64,000 nt of DNA from Myxocyprinus asiaticus (Eukaryota > Chordata > Actinopteri > Cypriniformes > Catostomidae): contig NC_059358.1 of the NCBI RefSeq assembly GCF_019703515.2, positions 50,459,094 through 50,523,093 of the forward strand, in the 5' to 3' direction. Below, piece by piece: positions 20,901-52,498 of this stretch; positions within the stretch are counted from its first letter, which is position 1; each line of letters starts with the position of its first letter. Both the position numbers and the translations under genes were made by a program. The notes under the pieces are model-generated. The model worked only from the letters and a program-made list of their open reading frames with translations. It had not been told where the DNA came from and did not search any database.

Positions 20901-22731
20901 CATACACCCCCCTAAAGCGGCAGATACTATGGGAGTGGTGATTACTGCTTTTGGAAAAGGTCATGAGGCATCAGTGTATTACTTCCTGCTAATTCAGAGT
21001 CTGGGGGACAGAGCTTCAACTGCTCTCAAGAGATTATGGGAGAAAGATTTAAACTTGGAATCGGAGGAGGAAGAGTGGGCTAGGATTCTAAAAAATGTGA
21101 AGTCTAAATCTAGAGACGCAAGGGTTCGCCTTATGCAATTCAAGATTTTACATCGGTTCTATTGGACCCCCCACTAGATTGTTGCTGGCTTGTTCTTAAA
21201 GACACACCCACATGCTGGCAATGCCAATCAGAGAATGGTGACATAACCCATGTCTTTTGGGGGTGTGTTAAGATCCAGGAGTTTTGGTTTAAGGTTCAGA
21301 GTTTGGTATGTGATGTATTGGGCACTCGGGTATCATTTTGCCCCAGACTCAAATTTTGGGCGTATTTTGGGTGATGGGGCGGTCAATGATGTTGAAAATA
21401 GACACACAAAGACTTGGGTCTTAACCACTGTAATGTTCGCCAGACAGATAATTTTAAGGGGATGGAGGTCGGCTGGAGAGCCCTCATTTCAGGAGTGGTG
21501 GTTGGAGATGGGAAGGGTGGCGGCCTTTGAAGAAGAGTCATTTAGAAGAATGGGGAAGTTTAACTTGTTCGTGGAGAACTGGGGCAGATATTTTTTAGTT
21601 ATTTATTTATTTTTTGTGTGTGTGTCTATATCATGTACAACCACTTGGATGTTGTTGGGGGCCAGTGTGGGATTGGGGATTGGAAGGGGGAGGGGTAATA
21701 GTGGGGGTTAATGTTGATTCTGTGTATACATGTTTTGTTTTGCTATGTTCAGTTATGTGAATCAATAAAAATTGTTAATCTGAAAATGTGTCATGAGGAA
21801 GCTAGTGATACCCATCCCTAGAATACAAGTTTAATGATCTTATATGTCTCTTTTTTTTCTCTTCTCTCCTGTGTCTGTGACAGGAATCGTATCCAAATCA
21901 TTCGAGTGTCGTCTAAAAGGACAGGGCGCAGCATTCGTGCAGGCAGAGGCGGCATTTGCTCCTGATGAGAGCAAACTGAGTTCAGAGGGTGTTCAGCAGG
22001 TTATTATCATTCAGGGTTACGGCGGGGAGGAGGTGGCCATCGATCACGCGCTGGAAGAGTCGGCCGCCGTCACGCTACAGACCCTCGCCATGTCCAGCCA
22101 CTTGGCTGAAGTGCTGCACATTACTGAGGATGGGCAGCTTTTTGCGTCTGGCCAGGAGGTGTCATCGGTCGAGGCCCAGCTGACGGGGGGGCAGATCCAG
22201 ATCCCCGGGACTGCCACTCGCTACATGCTGGTCGAGTCATCCGGGGAGACGGCACTCATGGAACAGAGGACTATAGAGGAAGCCAGACAAGAAGGGGTGG
22301 AGCCCGGGAACGCTGTTTCTGAGTCCTCCTCGGCTCTCGATGCATTGCTTTGTGCTGTCACAGAGTTGGGCCAACAAGGTGATGCTAGAGAGGGCGAGAT
22401 CACCACCACCGCGGTGTCAGATCACTTGCCAGAGGAGGAGTGCAGAGACGGGTCCTCCCAGACTGACACACAGAGTGAAGCGCAGGGGTATGAGGAGGGG
22501 GCGGAGTCAATGGCCGTGGTCACTCAGATCGTGGGTTCCCCTCACGAAGTGTTGCAGTTTGCAGCCAGTCAGTTGATAATGAAGGAGGGGCTTACGCAGG
22601 TCATCGTTAATGATGAGGGGAGGCATTACATTGTTACCCAGCTGGACGGCTCCACCCTGCAGGTAGAGGGTGCTGTTGTGGAGCCGACCACAGAGGGGAC
22701 GATAGTGTACTCACAAATAAGTCCAGAGTGA
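2986..22731 (+). CDS. znf407: Zinc finger protein 407 (C2H2 multi-finger nuclear protein), 8 coding exons
   Basis: Coding exons: 2986-5950, 6919-7033, 8223-8297, 8541-8707, 11136-11219, 11340-11460, 11868-12046, 21884-22731. All introns are GT-AG, every phase joins, and the sum is 4554 bases: 1517 residues plus TGA. The start ATG is preceded by an in-frame TAG at 2968-2970, and 5' UTR runs back to an acceptor at 2914. About 21 C2H2 fingers are visible: 13 in the giant first coding exon, many as close pairs joined by short linkers, and 8 in exons 3-8. The C-terminal 282 residues lack fingers. Family knowledge: ZNF407 is a nuclear zinc-finger protein implicated in transcription. The name rests on the giant-exon architecture, the finger layout, the C-terminal segment (SSALDALLCAVTELG) and the nearby zadh2. 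The human protein is clearly longer (about 2.2 thousand residues as I recall), so the fish protein is shorter at its N-terminal part or has lost fingers. Confidence 0.9.
6919..7033 (+). CDS. znf407: znf407 exon 3 (one finger plus half of the next)
   Basis: Acceptor CTCTTCAG, donor CGG|GTGAGT. It begins with the linker residues SKPF, codes for a full finger starting CKICNFATAQLGDARNH, then the CHIC half of the next finger. Enters in phase 1 and leaves in phase 2, which matches its neighbours. Confidence 0.9.
7034..8222. other. znf407 intron with a SINE nested in a hAT-like repeat
   Basis: No coding signal. 7194-7345 and 7758-7960 look like the two halves of one common fish repeat (AGAGGTAGGTAGTAACACAC… at the left), separated by a tRNA-headed SINE at 7350-7757. 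The remainder is unique AT-rich sequence. Confidence 0.6.
7350..7757 (+). repeat. tRNA-derived SINE, copy 1
   Basis: The head has RNA polymerase III promoter elements: box A GGGTAGCTCAGCGAG and box B GAGTTCGAATCC about 38 bases further on. The body (CAACCAAATTGGCCCGGTTG, CCACGTGATAAGATGCG) is shared with copies near 25355 and 39108. A possible target duplication is ATGTACTTT on both sides. It is not a functional tRNA gene, because no cloverleaf acceptor end follows box B. Confidence 0.85.
8223..8297 (+). CDS. znf407: znf407 exon 4 (second half of a finger)
   Basis: A 75-base exon between TTACAG and GTATTG. It completes the finger begun in exon 3 (GWAFVMKKHLNTHLLGKHG) and adds a Lys/Gln linker. 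Enters and leaves in phase 2. Confidence 0.88.
8541..8707 (+). CDS. znf407: znf407 exon 5 (two fingers with a TGDKP linker)
   Basis: Codes for CELCERSFSEKWALNNH…H, the linker HTGDKPYKC, then a finger with four residues between its cysteines (CSWPSC) and final HQRTHTG. Ends ACACACAG|GTACAC, again splitting the Gly of the HTG linker in phase 1. Confidence 0.92.
8708..11135. other. znf407 intron containing a non-autonomous hAT-like element
   Basis: Left part (8708-9360) shows no feature. 9361-10763 is a repeat with inverted ends (see separate entry). The last 370 bases are plain intron ending TTTCCTCTTTCAG. Confidence 0.6.
9362..10762. mobile_element. Non-autonomous hAT-like element, about 1.4 kb
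   Basis: The left end CAGGGTTTCTGCAAGACTG… and the right end …CTTCAGAAACCCTG are inverted repeats. Both arms carry the diagnostic run AGTCTTAAATTT in opposite orientation. No transposase is visible. The flanks share only ATATC, so the expected 8-bp duplication is not clean. The CAGGG start and length fit a hAT-type MITE; class is inference. Confidence 0.65.
11136..11219 (+). CDS. znf407: znf407 exon 6 (one finger)
   Basis: An 84-base exon coding for linker residues GEKSF and one finger, CDLCGFAGGTRHALTKH…HTG. Both ends are phase 1 within HTG linkers, so the exon is exactly one finger module. Confidence 0.92.
11340..11460 (+). CDS. znf407: znf407 exon 7 (one and a half fingers)
   Basis: Acceptor GTCTGCTGCAG, donor TACAG|GTCAGT. 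Codes for linker GERPF, finger CQLCNFASTTQSHLTRH…HTG, linker EKPY and the CPWC half of the following finger. Confidence 0.92.
11868..12046 (+). CDS. znf407: znf407 exon 8 (finger half plus last finger)
   Basis: Acceptor CTCTCTCAG, donor GCTG|GTACTC. It completes the preceding finger (ENIRKHILH) and encodes the last finger, CPKCNYATNGPTDFRNH with ETH. Confidence 0.9.
13244..13904 (+). mobile_element. hAT transposon 5' end with truncated BED-type transposase start
   Basis: The left terminus reads TAGGGTGACCGTACGTCCTC, a terminal sequence I associate with fish hAT elements. An open frame at 13605-13817 codes for PKRKYKFTEDLHKKFPC…, followed by AECMTCKAG and SSVKHKGSA, which looks like the zinc-binding BED-like N-terminus of a hAT transposase with a short internal deletion between its Cys pair and His pair. 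Nothing of the catalytic domain follows. The right terminus is not located. Confidence 0.65.
15003..16323 (-). mobile_element. Degenerate Tc1/mariner element with LTR-like insert
   Basis: Read on the minus strand, 15330-15510 encodes a decayed transposase C-terminus including [10 protein letters not shown] near 15470-15500 and LVESM near 15345. The remainder runs back through several stops to about 16080, then the internal sequence CAGGAGATCAGCAGTTACAGAAATACTC that recurs at 31851. Left end GTAGGGTCTCCCTTTGCTCTC matches the start of the element at 31165. A foreign block at about 15052-15326 interrupts it. Confidence 0.75.
15052..15326 (-). repeat. Probable solo LTR inserted in the Tc1 remnant
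   Basis: The block interrupts the Tc1 sequence between GGCAT and CATGGATTCCACAAG. Read on the minus strand it starts TGTGGTGATGG, has a TATA-like GGGATAAAAGGGC, then a polyadenylation-like AAATAAAAAC, the order expected in an LTR. The duplication is unclear (CATT against CATG), so the exact right border on the minus strand (TTTACA or CACACA) is uncertain. Confidence 0.5.
16710..17500 (+). pseudogene. L1-type ORF1 protein pseudogene
   Basis: The middle part (16978-17163) encodes LEDLDNRSRRYNVQIVGIPE, the junction of coiled coil and RNA-recognition domain in L1 ORF1 proteins. After a TGA, 17264-17500 in another frame encodes the C-terminal domain (HSIFLFPDF, KECKKLLYQRKFAFALMF, FTCPQQAMSFIKSVD). 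ORF1p in this family is a nucleic-acid chaperone that coats LINE RNA. At least one frameshift and one stop inactivate it. Confidence 0.85.
17539..18010 (+). repeat. Tandem duplication in the LINE inter-ORF segment
   Basis: Two diverged copies of about 240 bp: the first starts near 17539 (TCACTGAACATTCACTTGACC, then GTGCTGGTTCCGCCTAG), the second near 17781 (TCACTGAGCATTCGTTTGAC, then GTGCTGGTTCCGCTAGC). Both carry GGACAGTT and GAATCT followed by TTCTTTGTGTTTAT-like sequence. It lies between ORF1 and ORF2. Confidence 0.8.
18150..21720 (+). pseudogene. L1-type ORF2 pseudogene (endonuclease, reverse transcriptase, C-terminal Cys/His)
   Basis: 18190-18525 encodes the middle and end of an APE-type endonuclease (LILANIYAPNADDQGFF, ILEGDFNLLMDS); the N-terminal part with the QETH-type catalytic Glu is absent. 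19285-20160 encodes reverse transcriptase motifs: GPDGFATEFF, LILKKDKDPSECKSYRSISL, ISLDTEKAFDMVEWDYL and TWQGCPLSPLLFCLALEPLA. The following YADD box has been deleted: sequence jumps from FPGV directly to the codons after it (ILLFVSDTTRSM-like, out of frame). 21190-21280 has CWQCQSENGDITHVFWGC, a C-terminal Cys/His motif of L1 ORF2. Many frame breaks. Confidence 0.88.
21884..22731 (+). CDS. znf407: znf407 last exon (finger-free acidic C-terminus)
   Basis: Acceptor CTGTGTCTGTGACAG at 21883, stop TGA 22729-22731. Encodes 282 residues without fingers, rich in Glu, Gln, Val and Ser, with repeated hydrophobic/acidic segments (QVIIIQGYGG, LHITEDGQLFASGQE, RYMLVESSGETALMEQ, SSALDALLCAVTELG, HEVLQFAASQLIM, HYIVTQLDGSTLQVEG). 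Such segments resemble the beta-rich or activation-type tails of large zinc-finger transcription regulators; role is inference. It is separated from exon 8 by a 9.8 kb intron mostly made of transposons. Confidence 0.93.
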
Positions 22732-22875
22732 CAAAGAGAGAGAGAGTAGATGCTTCTGAGGTTTCTTTGCATCTCTCTTTCCTTGTAAAACTCAGGGTCA
22801 CTTCCTTTGACATCACACATCAAAGTGAGCTTATTGGGATGGATTGCTTTTACTTTAAAAATCATTTTCTTAATC

Positions 22876-23255
22876 AGTATATTTGTCTTGTTTTCCAGTG
22901 AAAATATCTAAACAAGAGATGTTTACTTGAGAAGCAAAATTGCATAAGATGTTGAAATAATATTTAAAAGTTTAGCGTTTTATATTTCATATGATATTTC
23001 TTGAATTAAGTTTATTTTTCTTACCCCGTTGGCAATTTTTGTTGTTGTTTTAAGCATAAATGTAACTACATTTAGTAAGCTTAGTAACCTTAAAAAAATG
23101 CCAGTAGGGTAAGAAAGGTAAACTTAATTCAAGACATATTATCTTAAAAAACAAGCCTTATTATCTTACACAATTTTTCATCTCAAGTAAATTATTAAAA
23201 ATAGTATTTTACGGATGTTTAGATATCTTTACTGGAAAACAAGACAAAAATACTG
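22876..23255. mobile_element. Palindromic (foldback) MITE in the znf407 3' UTR
   Basis: The two halves are near-complete inverted copies. The left end AGTATATTTGTCTTGTTTTC continues CAGTGAAAATATCTAAACA; the right end reads TGTTTAGATATCTTTACTGG then AAAACAAGACAAAAATACT. Inner arms pair as well (TTCTTGAATTAAGTTTA with TAAACTTAATTCAAGA; TTCTTACCCCG with AGGGTAAGAA). About 380 bp, no coding capacity. It resembles the Angel-type short inverted-repeat elements described in teleosts; identity with that family is a guess. Confidence 0.82.
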
Positions 23256-23261
23256 AATAAA
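23256..23261 (+). terminator. Candidate znf407 polyadenylation signal AATAAA
   Basis: First AATAAA after the znf407 stop codon, 525 bases downstream and directly abutting the right end of the palindromic MITE. If used, the transcript would contain the whole hairpin. Confidence 0.5.
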
Positions 23262-24840
23262 TACATGATATTTACAGTGTTGGTGCTAACAATATTCAAT
23301 ATACAACAGCCACATGCTTGTGACATGAAACTCTCTCTTAAGTGCTGATTTGATTTTTTTTCCGTTTTTATTTATTTGTAGAAATGCAGTATATACTTTT
23401 ATGATGCCACTAAAGATGTTCACATTGGAACAACTAACAGCTTATTTAAAGATTTTTAGCATTTTTAAGGGTATGTCCTGTAGATGCTTAGATTCCTAAT
23501 GATAACCTTGTTGAACATACACCTTCTGCTTGCTTACCTTATGTGTGATCGATTGATGATATTTCATATGTTAAATACCTTTTATTGTGCTGCATGTGCA
23601 TTGAGAGCTCAAGAAAATTTTAGACAACATTCACATATGATCAGACTGTAAACCTTGAAGATCCTTCCGCTCTCATAAACTGTTTAGTGAAAAACAAAAA
23701 CATTATTTAAAACCTGATTGAGAAAATAATTTCATATTAAAGAATGTATTTGAACTTAGTTATGAATTTAACCTCTTCTAAATGTACAATTGAACAGTTA
23801 CAGTTTGAGAGTTTGACTGCAGCTGGAGGGTTTTGGGTTGTTTTGGTCATTGTTTGTTTCATAAAAATGCAGGTAGTTTGTGAATTGTGTTTCTTAACCT
23901 ATTCATCATTTTTTGATTTAAAAAAAACATGATCTGTTTATTGAGACGTGTTTGTTTCAAAAACATTGTTAAAAATGTCAAATGTATGTACTATTAATAT
24001 AAAACTAAACAGGAAATATGTGTGTGTGGGTGTGTGCGCGCGCTGTACTTATTTGGCTGGACCATATTTAAAAAATAATATATAAAAAAAACTTAAATAC
24101 AGTGAAGCATGTCTAAAATCAACTTGATAGGCCATTTGACATGGTCATCACGATTAGAAAGGCTCGTAAATCAGCCATATCATGATTTGCTTTAAATCTA
24201 ATTGTTTCTGTGCACCTTCAGTGTCATGGGGAGCTCTTTCCATAGATCATTTACTCTCGCTAAGAACAGCAGTGAAGACACAACATACTGTAGTCTGTAT
24301 TTAGCAGTACAAACAGTACTTCAATGACTCCAGTCTCTACAATGGTAAGGTCGCGTTTAGCAACTGGGATTTTATTAAATAAATGACACTCACAATCAGA
24401 GTAACAACCTCTAAATCTAAAGCTAACTGATCTAAATCTTTTAAGCATGCCTTTGTGAAGAAACAGTCAGAAAATTTAGATCTATTGTCAGTCATGTTGG
24501 AAAGTGTTTTATCAGTGAGAGGAACTGAACTAAATGTACAGTGGATTATTCTTGGTACAATTAAAAGATTATAATTTCATAACAAAATTCCAACAAAATG
24601 AATTGAGTAATCTTAAATAAAATATATCTATACAGTATATCTACATTTTTTTATGTAATTTTTTTAAACATTATACTATAGTTTATTATACTATATTTAT
24701 AGTTTAAATAAGTCTACTCCCCAAATTATTATTATTAGCATATTGTTTATATAAATTAAGCAGAGGTCAGTTGAATTCTTTTGAAATGCTTGTGCTAGTC
24801 ATGTAATATTGTCACTTAAGTAAAAAATCTCTGTCGTCTT
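23262..24840. other. AT-rich intergenic DNA between znf407 and a LINE fragment
   Basis: No protein-like frame, no RNA gene and no clear transposon ends. A short GTGTGTGTGGGTGTGTGCGCGCGC run lies near 24020. Confidence 0.5.
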
Positions 24841-24842
24841 TT

Positions 24843-25165
24843 GCTCTTGCTACTGTATACAGACCCCCAGGACACTAATCAGACTTCCTTGAAGAATTTG
24901 CAGATTTTCTGTCAGATCTAATAGTTACCATAGAAAGAGCTTTAATTGTTGGTGACTTCAACATTCACATAGAAAACGAAAATGACACATTGGGATTAGC
25001 ATTTATTGATATTCTCAACTCTGTTGGAGTCAGACAAAATGTGACAGGACCAACTCATCGCCATAATCATACGCTAGATTTAATTCTGTCATATGGAGTT
25101 GATGTTGATAGCATAGCAATTAAGCCACAAACTGATGCCATCGCAGATCATTACCTCGTCTTTTG
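24843..25165 (+). mobile_element. Non-LTR retrotransposon fragment (endonuclease domain)
   Basis: Translates to the C-terminal half of an APE-type endonuclease: a YRPPG-like motif near 24857, LIVGDFNIHIE at 24942-24974, then TGPTHRHNHTLDLILSYG and a final ADHYLVF, the usual GDFN and SDH-like boxes. One internal stop early. No reverse transcriptase follows. Clade likely L2/CR1/Rex-like, not resolved. Confidence 0.75.
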
Positions 25166-25296
25166 CAGGGTTTATCTCCGTTTATTATGGATTTTATCCA
25201 CAAAGATTTTCAACTTTATTTTGAGAATATATTGTTTGGGTTTGTTGCTTTATAAATGCTACGAAGTGAGTATTTTCTATTCAACATGAATATATG

Positions 25297-25354
<58 letters not shown>
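25297..25354. repeat. (TA)n microsatellite
   Basis: An almost perfect TA run of about 58 bases directly abutting the tail of a minus-strand SINE. Confidence 0.95.
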
Positions 25355-25357
<3 letters not shown>

Positions 25358-25756
25358 CAATTCCCAATGAGCTCTAAGTCCTCGTGGTGGCGTAGTGGCT
25401 CACCTCAATCCGGGTGGCGGAGGATGAATCTCAGTTGCCTCCGCGTCTGAGACTGTCAGTCTGCGCATCTTCTCACATAGCTTGTTGAATGCGTTACCGC
25501 GAAGACATAGCGCATTTGGAGGCTTCACGTTATTCTCCACGGCATCCATGCACAACTCACCACGCACCCCACTGAGAGCGAACCACATTATAGCGACCAC
25601 GAGGAGGTTACCCCTTGTGACTCTACCCTCCCTAGCAACCGGGCCAATTTGGTTGCTTAGGAGAGCTGGCTGGAGTCACTCAGCACGCCCTGGATTTAAA
25701 CTCGTGACTCCAGGGGTGGTAGTCAGCGTCTTTACTCACTGAGCTACCCAGGCCCA
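25355..25756 (-). repeat. tRNA-derived SINE, copy 2 (minus strand)
   Basis: Reverse complement of the SINE at 7350: head GGCCTGGGTAGCTCAGTGAG at the right, body GGTTGCTAGGGAGGGTAGAG, tail at the (TA)n run. Its box B is damaged (GAGTTTAAATCC instead of GAGTTCGAATCC), so internal promotion is probably lost. Confidence 0.88.
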
Positions 25757-26532
25757 CGGTTATGACCATTTTTAAAAGCTAAGCTAAACAAATGTCTCAG
25801 TGTTATACATTAATACTAAGTAATTAATGTACTCAGTGTAACGCATAAAAACCAAAACATCCACTAAGTCACCAAAATCCACTACGCAGAGGATTAGATC
25901 CACTATGTCATCACGTTACAGTCTGCAGCGAGGACCCTCTTGATTGGCATGACCACAGAGGAAATAAAACGAGACCGAAAAAACGTATAGGATGATGCTA
26001 TTCCACACTTTTAGGATCATGAGTAGATCTGTGTGAAGGATGGAGGAGCTAAACACGCAGCGCCATCTGAATCATGGGGTCTTGTTTGAACTAGGGTGGG
26101 GACAAAGCATTTTTTTGTTTTTTTGTTTTTTTCAAGGGAGTTGTGTACGAAAGCAGGGAGAGAAGGAAAACGTAAGAATGGAAGGTTAAACGAAAAGATG
26201 AACTAAATAAATCACGATTGCATTACATTTCAAGTAGGTAGCGATATGCACATAGACTGCGAATCGCCAAAAAACAAAAAAAGAAGAAGAAGAAGAAGAA
26301 GAATTAAGACAACTACGAGCTTCCGTAGGAAATGACTTTGACTAAAGGGAGGGACTAAAGTTTCTTCAGTCAAACTGAAGATTTGAGAATGTTTTCTCTA
26401 TCGTCTAATGAAAACCAAGTAGAATTAATTCAATAGAAAGTTATCATGTAAACTTAAACCGACAGCCGCCCAGTATTTGACATATTAAAAGGCTATTGTA
26501 ACGCCGACCGTCAACCTTCATTACTCGATCTA
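25757..26532 (+). promoter_or_regulatory. Upstream region of zadh2
   Basis: No gene. Contains an (AAG)n run at about 26279-26303 and becomes slightly richer in CpG over the last 100 bases before the zadh2 start. No clear TATA box at a useful distance. The promoter role is inferred from position only. Confidence 0.4.
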
Positions 26533-49829
<23,297 letters not shown>

Positions 49830-49882
49830 TGAAAGCAAAGAATGTCATGAATGCAATGACACCACATTTCAAATTATGTTTC

Positions 49883-49888
49883 AATAAA
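49883..49888 (+). terminator. zadh2 polyadenylation signal AATAAA
   Basis: AATAAA 54 bases after the stop codon. A second AATAAA at about 50402 could serve a longer 3' UTR. Confidence 0.75.
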
Positions 49889-52498
49889 GAAGACTGAGGT
49901 GCAAGTTGTACTATTAAACCAGAAGTTTCCATTTATTTTAGCTTTAAGATTGACTGCAACTTAGAATTAGATACAATTTCAAGAATCTAAAATAAATTTG
50001 TGAAAAGTCAAATTATTTTGTGTTAATTGCTTTGAAATAATGTTAGGGGGGTGAAAAATACATACATGTAAAGATTTATATCATGACAGACTATTAAAAG
50101 AAAAACATTTCTGCTGCCCAGATCTTTGCACAACGTGACTATAAACGTGTAAAACCTTTTACATTTAAAACTTGGGTCTTATATTATTTTATAATATAAA
50201 CATAAGCTTTATATTTGTATACAGTTTTAGATTATATAAATATATTGTAGTCTACATTTATATAACATTATGTATAAATATGCATACCTTAAAAGTTTGT
50301 ATTTTATTATTTTAATTCATGGTGCTTTAATATACTCTTGAATTGTTCACTTTCTACCAAATGACACACGTTTGTTGCCCAGCTCTTCGCACAATGTGAC
50401 AATAAATGTGTGAAAGAAAAGGATGCAATTTCTATTTGCTATGCATTCTCAATAGGACATGTCTTTAACAAACAACCAAACATAGCAGATGCTGCAGACT
50501 CTTGTAGTAATATTGAAGAATACCTGTGTATTCAAAAGCTTAAGGTTGATTGGCTGTGAAAATGGGGCATGACAGTGAAGCGTTGAGAAAAGTCAAAGGC
50601 AGTCGTTAAATGTGACACCTTCCCTCTGTTTTTAATCAGTATGTGTGACAGGCTTACTGACTAGGAGGGCAAGATCAGCAAAAATAGTCACTAATAATGG
50701 CACTTTTCCACTGCATGTTACGGTTCGACTCTGCTCGCTTTACTTTCTGAGCTTGCTTTTCCACTGCAGTTTAGTGCCGCCTCAACGTGAGTGGGATTAT
50801 AGGCTGATCGTCATAGTTCCGCCGCCTCTACTGCCATGACATCATCTTAAATGCGACACAAATATTACTGACCATAAACAATAACACGACTGCTAGCTGT
50901 TAGCTACTAGCTCATTGCTGCATAAAGCAGTTGTCGCATGGTGATTTTACACAAGTGTAACAGTTAAATTGGCCTGGTTGTTTTAGAAACAAGCTTTCCA
51001 GTAGCTGGTCAACTAAATAAAGTGAAGCTTTCAAGCAGAATATAGAGTTAACGTACCATCAACAGGGCACTCTTCCTCCCATTGCTCGCCAGTCTATTGC
51101 CATAGCGTCCATTTGGTCGAACCACTTCCACTTTCTTCTGTTTGAACCACTCCGGCTGTTGTGTTCCTTGATGGTTCTGTAGTCACTTAAGTTTTTATTT
51201 ACTTTTCCCTACACTGTTGGTAGGTCCGGTGGTAGCCGTGTGCGGCCAACAGCTGAGACACTTCCTGAAAGACTTTTTCAATTCGCGTCATTTCGTTTGT
51301 CGCTAACGAGAGGAACGTCTGCACCTCATTTATTGACCACGGCGTGGTTTTGCGCACAGCCATTTCTTTTTACAATTCGAAAGTCGCATGAACACATGAT
51401 ATTGCTATCACTGTTGCTAACTTTAAAACTAGCAGGTTGATGTCCCGTATCGCAAATCCAGTGACACTGGTAGTGACGATTCTCTGACCAATCAGTGATC
51501 TGCAGGGTTTTGACATCACATTTAGTATCGGCTCGACTCGCTTGGAACCTCGACCGAGGAGGTACTAAAAAAAAAAAAGTACCAGGTACTATCCACAGTG
51601 GAAAACCCCAAAAAAGCGAGCAGAGTCGAGTCGAGCTGTACCGTGCAGTGGAAAAGCCCCATAATAAGTGTGACATCCCCCACCCAAACCGAGTTATTCT
51701 GAGTCTGCCAGTGTGGAGCCAGCTTAAGAAAGAGGTTGGCCAGTTCAAGACTTCTCATATCTCGCATTGCACTGGCTGTCTTGAGATTATGGCTGTTCCC
51801 TCTCTTGTGAACTTAAAATACAGAAAATCTAAACATGTTAGTAATTATGAGCTTATCAAGTCAACCTGTGTTCTAAAGCTGAAACTTTTTAACAGTGGGG
51901 AAACACAGATCACTCATCAATGGCAAAAGGTGTACTGAGATATATTATTTTTCTTTTGGTGTCTGCAACATTGCTGCCACAAGCTGCAATTCAAACTACC
52001 ATTAAAATTCACACTTGTAATATTTGCCTCTGCTCAGAACTGTTTGCAGTATGTATGGTAACACTAAAGACAGGAATATGAAAGCTAAAATGAATGTTAT
52101 GACAGAATGGTACAGAATTCCAATAACTGTGAATGTGCTGTTACATTTCAAATGCTGGCAGTTACATATATCACCATTTCAATTATTGGCCGTTTGTTGC
52201 AAAGTCCTGTCCATTTGAGAGCTTGACCAATCATCAGATAGAGGAGCTGGCTTTCCTGTCCAGACAAAAATATATTGATTGAAAGCCCAATGTCGAATAA
52301 ACAAAAATGTAATTCTTTTTCCAATGCAAAAGGCTCTCATGGACTCCCTGTGAAGCACAATGTTAGTGGGGCAGGACTGACGTGTTTAGAGCATCTTGTT
52401 CGATGTACATTATACCCTATGCCATTGAAATCAATGTTACAGGTCATAGAAAAGGGTGTATAATGTTACTTGCGTTAATGAACAGTGCAATCTCGCAT
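49889..52498. other. Intergenic DNA with one inverted-repeat element
   Basis: No gene. Includes a MITE-like element at 50698-51662; the rest is AT-rich with no clear homology. Confidence 0.6.
50698..51662. mobile_element. MITE-like element with inverted termini
   Basis: The left region CACTTTTCCACTGCATGTTACG then GACTCTGCTCGCTTT is mirrored on the right by AAAGCGAGCAGAGTCGAG … CCGTGCAGTGGAAAAGCCCC. About 960 bp, no transposase. A Harbinger- or hAT-type family is likely; the duplication (TAATA-like) is not clear. Confidence 0.75.

Larger units (their letters stand above)
16540..21786 (+). mobile_element. Near full-length L1/Tx1-like LINE in the sense strand of znf407
   Basis: It is flanked by imperfect target duplications, TGTATCATGAGGA (16527-16539) and TGTGTCATGAGGA (21787-21799), and ends in AATAAAAATTGTTAATCTGAAAA. 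The order is ORF1 remnant, an inter-ORF segment with an internal duplication, ORF2 endonuclease remnant, reverse transcriptase and a C-terminal Cys/His motif. All frames are broken, so this copy is dead. Size of 5.25 kb fits an L1-clade element with internal deletions. Confidence 0.9.

Noticed and set aside
51495..51938. 147-residue frame overlapping a MITE end
   Set aside because: It crosses the right terminus of the repeat at 50698-51662 and has no motif or splice signals.
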